From the NCBI GenBank assembly GCA_902775835.1, contig CACYNZ010000220.1, positions 1 through 6,217 on the forward strand: a stretch of 6,217 nt of DNA, written 5' to 3'. Shown here piece by piece: positions 1-5,383 of this stretch. Source of the stretch: an uncultured Eubacteriales bacterium (GTDB taxonomy: Bacteria > Bacillota_A > Clostridia > Christensenellales > Aristaeellaceae). A program made the position numbers and the translations under genes. How positions within the stretch are numbered: position 1 is the stretch's first letter; the number at the start of each line of letters is the position of its first letter. Under the pieces are notes generated by a model. That model was not told where the DNA came from. It did no database searches and saw only the letters and a program-made list of their open reading frames with translations.

Positions 1-552
1 GTGCACTGGCCGGACACCGCCGACACTGATTCAGACTGGCTCCATGGTGGAGCCACAAACGAGGCCACGATGGCTGAAGGTGGCTCCATGGTGGAGCCAC
101 AAACGGAGCCAGGAACAAAAGCTGACTGGCCTCATGATGGAGCCACCACCCAGAAAGCTGGCTCCACGATGGAGCCAGACTGGCCTCACGGTGAAGCCAG
201 CAAGCGTGCTGGTGGCTCCACCATGGAGCCTAACCCTATAGAGAAGAATAGTACAGCTTCTTTATCAGGATCAGAACCCCAGGGCTTTACCGATGTGTGG
301 ATCGCATACCCGTCCAATCGGAGAACGCTGAGAAGAGAGGCAGCACGGCTGGTAGCCAAAGCACTCGATGAAGGCGCAACGATCGATTCTATTCTGGCCG
401 CATTGGAAGCGGAGAAGCAGTCTTACTCCTGGCGTGAGGAAAACGGCCGGTTTATACCCGGCATTGTGAAATGGCTGGAGAAGGAAACCTGGCGCAGCTT
501 TGTACAGCAGGCTGAAACGGTTGAGGAGGATGAAGAATGGACGTCATTCTGA
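1..552 (+). CDS. Replication initiator / replisome-organiser-like protein, C-terminal part (5' partial)
   Basis: The reading frame is open from the first base to the TGA at 550-552. The GTG at base 1 is in frame, but no upstream sequence is visible, so the true start and an N-terminal DNA-binding domain probably lie outside. Residues 1-78 are a low-complexity linker alternating W-L/P-H-x-x-A and G-S-(M/T)-(V/M)-E-P blocks, dictated by the DNA iterons beneath it. Residues 100-170 form a compact helical domain ending in ENGRFIPGIVKWLEKETW. That resembles the G-x-F/Y-I-P...W-L...W ending common to phage replisome organisers and plasmid initiators (established family pattern). The gene overlaps the primase-helicase gene by 16 bp, so coupled translation is likely. 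The role, binding the internal repeats and recruiting the replication machinery, is inferred. It could instead be a helicase-loader type protein. Confidence 0.75.
   Translation: MHWPDTADTDSDWLHGGATNEATMAEGGSMVEPQTEPGTKADWPHDGATTQKAGSTMEPDWPHGEASKRAGGSTMEPNPIEKNSTASLSGSEPQGFTDVWIAYPSNRRTLRREAARLVAKALDEGATIDSILAALEAEKQSYSWREENGRFIPGIVKWLEKETWRSFVQQAETVEEDEEWTSF
37..231 (+). repeat. Array of six 19-bp palindromic iterons
   Basis: Six copies of an inverted repeat with 8-bp arms and a 3-bp centre start at 37, 81, 127, 159, 181 and 213. The model is TGGCTCCA-NNN-TGGAGCCA. Copies at 37, 81 and 159 have perfect arms; those at 127 and 181 carry TGGCCTCA as the left arm; 181 has TGAAGCCA and 213 has TGGAGCCT on the right. 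A degenerate copy lies at about 60-78, a half site CGGAGCCA at 104-111, and a weak possible copy at 7-25. All lie inside the upstream coding frame. The start-to-start spacings are 44, 46, 32, 22 and 32 bp. Confidence 0.93.
37..266. other. Putative replication origin within the initiator gene
   Basis: The iteron array is followed directly by an AT-richer stretch at 231-266 (24 of 36 bases A or T), clearly above the surrounding sequence, which could be an unwinding element. Origins made of iterons inside the initiator gene are established for lambda O and for RepA_N-family plasmids. The primase-helicase gene immediately downstream supports the reading. No convincing DnaA box was found; TTATCAGGA at 262-270 is only a partial match. 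Origin function is inferred, not shown. Confidence 0.55.
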
Positions 553-2555
553 GCGGACTGAGCCTGCTGCATGAGCCGGATGAGATCATTGAAATCCGAA
601 GCATTGATCCCAAGCCTGTAATCAGCGGGTATTTCAGAGCGGACAGTCCGGCCATCGCCAAAGAGCTCTCCCGGTATCCGAACCGCACCTTCTACCAGAC
701 GATGAACCGCGTGAAGAGCGCGTGCTATGCGCGGGAACAGCATGAGCGGCTGGTAGAGCGTCCTCACGAGACGACCACAGACGGCGATATCGCCGGCTAC
801 CAGTGGCTGCTGATTGACGCGGATCCGGTCAGGCCGAGCGGCGTCAGCGCTTCCAGAGAAGAAAAGGAAGCTGCCCGCCGGGTGGCAGGCATGACGATGA
901 AAAAGCTGATGGCCATGGGCTTCAGTGAGCCTGTCGTCGCGGACAGCGGCAACGGTTATCATCTGCTGTTTCATATCCATGCAAGTACGAATGAAAAACA
1001 GGTTCTGGCAGATTTCCTGGCTGTCCTCGATATGTGGTTCAGCACGGAGCAGGTCAAGATTGATACCGCAGTATTTAACCCGGCTCGTATTACCAAGCTC
1101 TACGGCACCATCGCCACGAAAGGCGCAAGTACGCCGGAGCGGCCTCACCGCCGGAGTGGAATTATCCGGAAGCCGGCAAAGATTGAGAACACGCCGATGG
1201 CGCTGATCAGGAATATTGCCGCGGAACGTCAGAAGGCTGTTTCTCCTCAGGAGAATCCCCGGCAGCGCGGTGCCGCTTCCACTTTCAATCTCGATCAGTT
1301 TCTTTCGGATCATCATGTTGAGGTCATCAGAAAGATTCCAATCAGCACCGGCACCAAGTACCAGCTTGCGGAATGCCCCTTCGATAGCTCCCACAAACAT
1401 GGGGATGCAGCAGTCTTCGCCTATAGCAATGGCAGCTTCGGTTTTCACTGCTTTCATAACAGCTGCGCAGGATATCACTGGCATGAGTTCCGGGAGAAGG
1501 TGGATCCTGCCGCCTATGCCAACAGCCCCTATACCGTGCATCAGGCGGTCAGCATGAAGGCACCGGCTGGGATGAATGCGGCAGTACCGGTTAAGGCAGG
1601 CCAGCCGAGAATGCTGGATTTTGCTGAGATTCCCAATTATGACCGCAGCAAGATTGTTGTCATCCGCTCCCGCTTTCAAGCGCTGGATGCAAAAATTGGC
1701 GGCTTCAACAAGGGAGAAATGACCGTCTGGAGTGGCGGAAATGCCTCGGGAAAATCGACGCTGGTCAGCCAGATCGGGCTGGCAGCAGTTACGGAGGGAT
1801 TCAAGGTGGCTATGTTTTCCGGTGAGATGACAGCCTCCCGCGTCCGGGAATGGGTGCTGCTTCAGGCAGCGGGTCCGGACTTCGTGATGCAGGATCCGCT
1901 GAACCCGAATCATTACTGCCTGAAATACGGCATTGAGGAAAAGCTCGATGCCATGCTTACCGGCAAGCTATCGATTTATGACAACGACTTTGGAACAGAC
2001 TGGGAGGTTGTGACCAGCACGATCTATGACTGGGTAAAGAAAAACGAAGCGTCCGTGGTCATCATCGACAACCTCATGGCCCTCGACATTCCTACCGGCT
2101 CCATGGACAAGTACGACATGCAGACCAGGATCGTCAAGCGCTTTTCTGCCATGGCCAGGGAGCTGAACGTCCACGTGCACTTTGTCTGCCACCCGCGCAA
2201 GACCGAAGCCTTTCCCCGGAAAGGCGATATCAGCGGCACGGCAGACATCACCAACGCGGCGGATAACGTGCTGATGGTTCACAGGGTCAATGCGGACTTC
2301 ATGATGCGCTACAGGACGGTTTATCCCAAGCTGGTAATTGAACCGGATGTCAGCACGGTCATAGAGATCATGAAGAATCGCGATCTGGGCATTGTCGATG
2401 AGATTATCAAGCTCTACTTCGACCGGCGCAGCCGCACGATGTCGGATGTAAAGGGCCTTCCTCCGCAGCACGCCTGGACGGAAAAGATTGAGCAGCTGAC
2501 CATGCCCGGCTTTACAAAGGTAGATGATCCTGACCTGCCCAGGGAATGGAGATGA
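537..2555 (+). CDS. AEP-type primase / DnaB-like helicase fusion protein
   Basis: This 672-aa protein probably makes primers and unwinds DNA at the element's fork. The ATG at 537 follows GAGGAGGA (523-530) at 6-nt spacing. The N-terminal half has the hallmarks of an archaeo-eukaryotic primase: D94-x-D96 in LLIDADP, an S-G-N-G-Y-H signature at 137-142, and D176 followed by NPARITKLYGT (R184). A zinc-binding segment follows, with C280, H286, C305 and C310 as likely ligands. The C-terminal half is a RecA/DnaB-like ATPase: Walker A GGNASGKS at 400-407, GEM at 429-431, Walker B VVIIDN around D511, and a CHPRK...DISGTADITNAADN stretch (551-577) resembling the T7 gp4/Twinkle motif. It overlaps the upstream gene by 16 bp. 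The assignment rests on motifs; the primase half could have lost or changed activity, although the key residues look intact. Confidence 0.9.
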   Translation: MDVILSGLSLLHEPDEIIEIRSIDPKPVISGYFRADSPAIAKELSRYPNRTFYQTMNRVKSACYAREQHERLVERPHETTTDGDIAGYQWLLIDADPVRPSGVSASREEKEAARRVAGMTMKKLMAMGFSEPVVADSGNGYHLLFHIHASTNEKQVLADFLAVLDMWFSTEQVKIDTAVFNPARITKLYGTIATKGASTPERPHRRSGIIRKPAKIENTPMALIRNIAAERQKAVSPQENPRQRGAASTFNLDQFLSDHHVEVIRKIPISTGTKYQLAECPFDSSHKHGDAAVFAYSNGSFGFHCFHNSCAGYHWHEFREKVDPAAYANSPYTVHQAVSMKAPAGMNAAVPVKAGQPRMLDFAEIPNYDRSKIVVIRSRFQALDAKIGGFNKGEMTVWSGGNASGKSTLVSQIGLAAVTEGFKVAMFSGEMTASRVREWVLLQAAGPDFVMQDPLNPNHYCLKYGIEEKLDAMLTGKLSIYDNDFGTDWEVVTSTIYDWVKKNEASVVIIDNLMALDIPTGSMDKYDMQTRIVKRFSAMARELNVHVHFVCHPRKTEAFPRKGDISGTADITNAADNVLMVHRVNADFMMRYRTVYPKLVIEPDVSTVIEIMKNRDLGIVDEIIKLYFDRRSRTMSDVKGLPPQHAWTEKIEQLTMPGFTKVDDPDLPREWR

Positions 2556-2559
2556 GCAC

Positions 2560-2823
2560 ATGCACGGCAACGTAACCAATGAGGAATGGCAGATTTTCAG
2601 GGAAGCATACCAGTTTTTTTCGGATCACTGCCTGCCGCCTGCCAGTCAGGATGAGAACGCCGTGGACTGGTGGATGTCTGCGGCTAAGAACGTCGGCGTG
2701 CTGGATGCGAAATGGAAGGACTATCCGCTGATGCGGGGCCTTCTGCTGGCGATCTATGAATACATGGAGTTTAAGGCAAAAGAGAAGACAAAGGAGGCCG
2801 CTGAATTTGTACAGGAACAGTGA
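2560..2823 (+). CDS. Small hypothetical protein (87 aa)
   Basis: I chose the ATG at 2560 because GGAG at 2548-2551 sits 8 nt upstream. An in-frame ATG at 2524 would add 12 residues inside the helicase gene and lacks a better site. The gene begins 4 bp after the helicase stop. The protein is acidic and probably all-helical, with several tryptophans (EEWQIF, DWWMSAA, AKWKDYP) and a hydrophobic helix LMRGLLLAIYEYMEF, then a charged tail. There is no signal peptide and no catalytic motif I recognise. Similar small proteins sit after replication genes in Firmicutes phages and conjugative elements (general knowledge). Placement suggests an accessory replication or regulatory role, but the function is unknown. 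Confidence 0.75.
   Translation: MHGNVTNEEWQIFREAYQFFSDHCLPPASQDENAVDWWMSAAKNVGVLDAKWKDYPLMRGLLLAIYEYMEFKAKEKTKEAAEFVQEQ
2791..2797 (+). promoter_or_regulatory. Ribosome binding site setting a TTG start at 2807
   Basis: AAGGAGG lies 9 nt before TTG 2807 and inside the end of the preceding gene. It decides the start of the next gene in favour of this TTG over an upstream in-frame ATG at 2756, which has no such site. Confidence 0.7.
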
Positions 2824-3088
2824 ACGGTACGCGGATCCTACCGCGGGAGCCGCCTTCGCACATATCGCTTATGAGGAACGGAAGCAGAGAAGACTTGCAG
2901 CGGAAAAGCAGAAGAAGGCGGCTGAAGCCGCCAAAGCTGCCGCGCTGCTCAGGAAAAAGGAGAAGGAAAAGCGGCACAGGGCAATCCGTAAGCAGCAGCG
3001 CAAAGCCCGTTACAGCACGCAGATCTGGGTGAAGGCCTGGCCGAAGCCCGAGGTGACAAACACAATTGGGATGGGAGGACATAAATGA
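2807..3088 (+). CDS. Small basic helical hypothetical protein (93 aa, TTG start)
   Basis: The frame is open from 2756, but the TTG at 2807 is better supported: AAGGAGG precedes it, and the protein then begins MYRNSERYADPTAGAAF, close to the N-S-E-x-Y-x-D-P-T-A motif of small phage and element proteins I know only as hypothetical. It overlaps the previous gene by 17 bp and ends in ATGA, sharing bases with the next start. Residues about 22-70 are a long Lys/Arg/Glu/Ala-rich segment, probably one helix or coiled coil, followed by a Trp-containing tail (TQIWVKAWPKP). The strong positive charge would fit nucleic-acid contact, but that is inference. The ATG at 2756 remains a possible but less likely start. 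Confidence 0.7.
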   Translation: MYRNSERYADPTAGAAFAHIAYEERKQRRLAAEKQKKAAEAAKAAALLRKKEKEKRHRAIRKQQRKARYSTQIWVKAWPKPEVTNTIGMGGHK

Positions 3089-3369
3089 AGCTGATCCATA
3101 CTGGGGTAGCCAATAACAGTTCCTGCGATCCTTATCAGGAGCTTGCAATCGCTGTGATCAGGCGTGCGGCTGAAGATTACAGATATCTGGCAGGAAGAAG
3201 CGTTGAGACTGGAAGTGCACTGGAACAGAAGCGTATCCGGAAGCAGATGGCCTCAATCAGCTGCTTCTTTCTTGGGGATTGGTATCACATGCTCAGCGGG
3301 TTGGACAACGGTTCCACTATTCTGAAGATGCTCGATATGGAGGTGTTTGGGAATGATGAAAGCATTTGA
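3085..3369 (+). CDS. Small hypothetical protein (94 aa)
   Basis: The ATG at 3085 overlaps the preceding stop as ATGA, and GGGAGG at 3073-3078 lies 6 nt upstream, so the start is well supported and translation is probably coupled. The predicted protein is helical, with a conserved-looking core PYQELAIAVIRRAAEDYR near residues 16-33 and SCFFLGDWYHMLSGLDNGSTILKML near 59-83. I see no signal peptide, membrane segment or metal site. Proteins of this shape (P-Y-x-x-L-A-x-A-I/V...D-W-Y/F) often sit directly before DUF1492-type regulators in Firmicutes phages and conjugative elements, as here. The function is unknown, and a link to the regulator is inferred from position only. Confidence 0.8.
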   Translation: MKLIHTGVANNSSCDPYQELAIAVIRRAAEDYRYLAGRSVETGSALEQKRIRKQMASISCFFLGDWYHMLSGLDNGSTILKMLDMEVFGNDESI

Positions 3370-3811
3370 CTATCTCGATTCACTTCGGGCAATGGAGATC
3401 AGGATTCAGATGAAAACCCGCCAGGCGCAGCATTTGCGTGATACCATGAGCAATATTACTGCGTCCATGGATAAGGAACAGGTTTCGCACACAAAGAATG
3501 TCAGCGCCATGCAGGATACGATGGCAATGGTTCTGGATATTGAGGAAGAAATCTCGGAGCTGGAAAACACCCTGACGAAGCGGCGGCAGGAAATCCTGAC
3601 CATACTGGATCAGATGAAGCCGGAACATGCGATCGTGCTCTCCGGACGTTTCATCGAGGGAAAATCCACAAGGGAGCTTGGAAATATCATGTTTTTGTCG
3701 ATGCGGCAGATTGAGCGACGTCTGAATGACGCGGTAGGTGCTTTCCAGCTGATTCTGAACGACCTGACTGAGCACGGAGACGAGCCATGGCCGGTACGAA
3801 ACTCGCCCTGA
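3353..3811 (+). CDS. DUF1492-type sigma-region-4-like transcription regulator
   Basis: This is a predicted DNA-binding regulator of 152 aa. I chose ATG 3353 because GGAGG at 3339-3343 lies 9 nt upstream; an in-frame TTG at 3347 is too close to that site, and ATG 3356 is a further option. It overlaps the previous gene by 17 bp. Residues 4-35 and 55-90 are heptad-like and probably form a coiled coil (LDIEEEISELENTLTKRRQE). Residues 89-132 hold a helix-turn-helix resembling sigma-70 region 4: HAIVLSGRFIEGKSTRELG, then SMRQIERRLNDAV as the likely recognition helix. This layout matches DUF1492/ArpU-like phage regulators, several of which are thought to drive late genes. The gene stops just before the repeat-promoter block at 3818, a probable target. 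Confidence 0.8.
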   Translation: MMKAFDYLDSLRAMEIRIQMKTRQAQHLRDTMSNITASMDKEQVSHTKNVSAMQDTMAMVLDIEEEISELENTLTKRRQEILTILDQMKPEHAIVLSGRFIEGKSTRELGNIMFLSMRQIERRLNDAVGAFQLILNDLTEHGDEPWPVRNSP

Positions 3812-3817
3812 AAAGTT

Positions 3818-3843
3818 GTCGCCGTATGTCGCCAAAAGTCGCG
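3818..3843 (+). promoter_or_regulatory. Three 10-bp-phased GTCGC repeats, putative activator site
   Basis: GTCGCC at 3818-3823 and 3828-3833 and GTCGCG at 3838-3843 start exactly 10 bp apart, so they face the same side of the helix. They begin 7 bp after the regulator's stop codon. Relative to a start near 3878 they lie at about -60, -50 and -40, where an activator would replace or assist -35 recognition. A further GTC occurs at 3854. Binding by the DUF1492-type protein encoded upstream is inferred. Confidence 0.6.
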
Positions 3844-3862
3844 GGACGCCGAGGTCAATACC

Positions 3863-3871
3863 TGCTATACT
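3863..3871 (+). promoter_or_regulatory. Extended -10 promoter without a clear -35
   Basis: TGCTATACT matches the extended -10 pattern TGnTATAAT with one change. The hexamer about 17 bp upstream (GGGACG, 3843-3848) is unlike TTGACA, so unaided promoter strength should be limited and activation from the upstream repeats is plausible. The predicted start is near 3878. It would serve the downstream unit containing parA and parB. Confidence 0.65.
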
Positions 3872-3892
3872 GTACGCTGTCAAAGAAGGACG

Positions 3893-3930
3893 GAAGAGCA
3901 TCAGGCCAAGCTGCCTGGTGCTTTTCTTTT
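3893..3930 (+). terminator. Intrinsic terminator early in the downstream transcript
   Basis: AGCATCAGGC (3897-3906) pairs with GCCTGGTGCT (3913-3922) in a 10-bp stem with one T-G wobble and a 6-nt loop. The stem can extend by four pairs (3893-3896 with 3923-3926), and TTTTCTTTT follows from 3922. It works in the + direction only. It sits about 50 bp after the predicted start site and before the downstream genes, so it would act as an attenuator unless read through. It could also end read-through from the upstream genes. Confidence 0.75.
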
Positions 3931-3982
3931 GCCCTTCTGACGGATGATTCTCCCAAAGGGCCCGATGGAAGGAGGATTGATC

Positions 3983-4060
3983 ATGGGCGTATCGATTTTT
4001 ACTGATACCTGTTATTCATTACAAAGCGAATGTTCGCAGAAAGGAACAAATTATGTATGA
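3983..4060 (+). CDS. Putative 25-aa leader ORF
   Basis: ATG 3983 is preceded by AAGGAGG (3969-3975) at 7-nt spacing, one of the best ribosome binding sites in the window. The frame encodes 25 residues (begins MGVSIFTDTCYSLQ, ends TNYV, with two cysteines at positions 10 and 17) and stops at TGA 4058-4060, overlapping the next gene's ATG at 4053 by 8 bp. This geometry suggests translational coupling or a regulatory leader peptide. There is no run of a single amino acid codon such as classical attenuation peptides carry. I do not recognise the peptide, and it may only serve to deliver ribosomes to the next gene. Confidence 0.5.
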   Translation: MGVSIFTDTCYSLQSECSQKGTNYV

Positions 4061-4514
4061 AATGAAGAACCCCCAAAATCAGGACAGTCTGGAAAGCGAG
4101 ATTGCGATCAAATTTGGCAAAGGATTGGCGCAGGCTTTCACCGGCAAGGACGGAACGCAGTATATGCGCATTCAGGTTCCCAACAAGGATGCGAATGACA
4201 AATCGCCTTGGCAGTACTTCGTTGTACCGGCAAAGCTTGTTCATGAAAACCGGTATGGAAAAGGGCTGTGGATCAAGCTCCCGCTTCAAGGCAGCACCAC
4301 TGTCTACAGGGATGTCCGTACCGGCTACGATGAAAATGGAAAGGGTATCTATGAAAAGCAAAAACGCAGCGTGACGAATACCGAGCTCAAGGGAATGGTT
4401 GAATTCTATAAATCTCAGGAACGCAGTCATGCAGTCGATGTCTCCGACGGACCGAAGCAGGATGCCGCTCAGATCAAGACGAAGCCGCGCCGCAGCTATG
4501 GCATGGAGAGGTAA
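4053..4514 (+). CDS. Conserved-looking hypothetical protein, possible ssDNA-binding (153 aa)
   Basis: The ATG at 4053 follows AAAGGA (4040-4045) at 7-nt spacing. The core, residues about 14-125, looks beta-rich, with alternating hydrophobic strands and conserved-looking stretches: MRIQVPNKDANDKSPWQYFVVP (38-59), HENRYGKGLWIKLP and TNTELKGMVEFYKS. The C-terminal 30 residues are charged and probably disordered, ending in basic RRSYGMER. Similar proteins sit upstream of parA in Firmicutes conjugative elements (general recollection). The strand pattern, exposed aromatics and basic residues would fit an OB-fold nucleic-acid binder, but I see no decisive motif and call this weak inference. It is probably co-transcribed with parA, 47 bp downstream. 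Confidence 0.8.
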   Translation: MYEMKNPQNQDSLESEIAIKFGKGLAQAFTGKDGTQYMRIQVPNKDANDKSPWQYFVVPAKLVHENRYGKGLWIKLPLQGSTTVYRDVRTGYDENGKGIYEKQKRSVTNTELKGMVEFYKSQERSHAVDVSDGPKQDAAQIKTKPRRSYGMER

Positions 4515-4548
4515 ACTGCAGGCTGACTTCTGCCAATTCCGATACAAA

Positions 4549-4554
4549 GGGAGG
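4549..4554 (+). promoter_or_regulatory. Ribosome binding site setting the parA TTG start at 4562
   Basis: GGGAGG lies 7 nt before TTG 4562. The in-frame TTG at 4556 is only 1 nt from it, too close for initiation, so 4562 is preferred. No ATG is available in a suitable place. Confidence 0.7.
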
Positions 4555-4561
4555 TTTGATC

Positions 4562-5383
4562 TTGGGCGGAGCAAGCATCATCGGTATCGTCAATCAGAAG
4601 GGCGGTACCGGCAAAACCACCAGCTGCGTCAACCTGGGCGTAGACCTGGCGCATGAAGGGAAAAGGGTTCTGCTGGTGGACTGTGACCCGCAGGGCTCCC
4701 TGACAATCAGTCTGGGACACCCGCAGCCGGATACGCTACCGGTAACACTGGCAGATCAGATGACAGCGGTGCTGAACGACAGTCCGATTGACCCGGGAGG
4801 CATTCTGCATCACGGCGAGGGCGTAGACCTTCTTCCGGCCAATATCTCACTGGCCGGCATGGAGATATCTCTGGTCAATGCCATGAGCCGGGAAACTACA
4901 CTGAAGCGGGTGCTGGCGAATTACAGCAGGGATTACGATCATATTCTGCTGGATTGCAGCCCTTCTCTTGGAATGCTGACGATCAACGCGTTGGCAGCCG
5001 CGGATCGGATCATTATTCCGGTTCAGACACAGTACCTGTCCATCAAAGGTGTGGAACAGCTGCTGGGAACTGTTGCCCGTGTGAAGCAGAACATCAATCA
5101 CAGGCTGAAGATTGACGGCGTGCTGCTGACCATGGTTGACAGCAGGACTAACAACAGCAGGGAGATCGCTTCCCTTTTGCGGGAAACCTACGGCAGCAGG
5201 ATCAGGATCTTCGATGCGGAGATTCCCAGATCCGTCAGAGCTGCGGAGATCAGCGCCGAAGGCACCAGTATCTTTGAGCATGATCCCGGAGGCAAGGTGG
5301 CTCATGCATACCATGCGCTGACGAAGGAGGTGCTGCAGATTGAAGAACAGCGGCAGAAACATCGAACTGGCTTCATTCGATAG
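4562..5383 (+). CDS. parA: ParA-family partition ATPase
   Basis: This is a 273-aa ParA/Soj-type ATPase that would position element copies at cell division together with ParB. The deviant Walker A NQKGGTGKTT lies at residues 11-20, with signature lysine K13 and catalytic-loop K18. Walker A' is LLVDCDPQGS (37-46) and Walker B is ILLDCSPSLG around D131. Length and motifs match the short type without an N-terminal helix-turn-helix, as in Soj and many element-borne ParAs, so autoregulation by ParA itself is less likely. Translation starts at TTG. The 3' end overlaps parB by 44 bp. The C-terminal tail (EEQRQKHRTGFIR) is basic, as expected for nonspecific DNA binding. The family call is secure. Confidence 0.96.
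   Translation: MGGASIIGIVNQKGGTGKTTSCVNLGVDLAHEGKRVLLVDCDPQGSLTISLGHPQPDTLPVTLADQMTAVLNDSPIDPGGILHHGEGVDLLPANISLAGMEISLVNAMSRETTLKRVLANYSRDYDHILLDCSPSLGMLTINALAAADRIIIPVQTQYLSIKGVEQLLGTVARVKQNINHRLKIDGVLLTMVDSRTNNSREIASLLRETYGSRIRIFDAEIPRSVRAAEISAEGTSIFEHDPGGKVAHAYHALTKEVLQIEEQRQKHRTGFIR
5324..5330 (+). promoter_or_regulatory. Ribosome binding site for parB inside parA
   Basis: AAGGAGG lies 9 nt before TTG 5340, within the last codons of parA. It fixes the parB start and implies that parB is translated from the parA message. Confidence 0.75.

Noticed and set aside
37..55. Iteron hairpins as transcription terminators
   Set aside because: No T run follows any copy, and they lie within an open coding frame.
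37..231. CRISPR array or REP-type repeats
   Set aside because: Units are palindromic, spacing is irregular (22-46 bp), the spacers are short and coding, and the array lies within a gene. An iteron array fits better.
44..241. A 65-codon + strand frame across the iterons
   Set aside because: It exists because the repeats lack stop codons in that frame. It has no ribosome binding site and lies inside the initiator frame.
262..270. DnaA box beside the iterons
   Set aside because: TTATCAGGA matches the TTATNCACA consensus too poorly to call.
423..1913. A 496-codon open frame on the minus strand opposite the initiator end and the primase-helicase gene
   Set aside because: The + strand frame shows clear primase and helicase motifs. 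The antisense frame has no recognisable domain, is rich in Arg, His and Leu as shadow frames are, and has no ribosome binding site I could support.
1968..2579. A 203-codon minus-strand frame opposite the helicase domain
   Set aside because: It is a shadow of the helicase coding strand, with no motif or start signal.
3958..3963. GGGCCC palindrome before the leader ORF
   Set aside because: Six bases is within chance expectation and no larger structure builds on it.
3787..4005. A 72-codon + strand frame with a moderate GGAG 7 nt before its ATG
   Set aside because: It runs through the repeats, promoter and terminator, and its sequence looks random (low order, Arg/Ser/Gly rich). The regulatory reading explains this stretch better, though a short translated product cannot be excluded.
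3999..4574. A 191-codon minus-strand frame opposite the 153-aa gene
   Set aside because: The sense gene has a good ribosome binding site and a coherent protein pattern; the antisense frame has neither.
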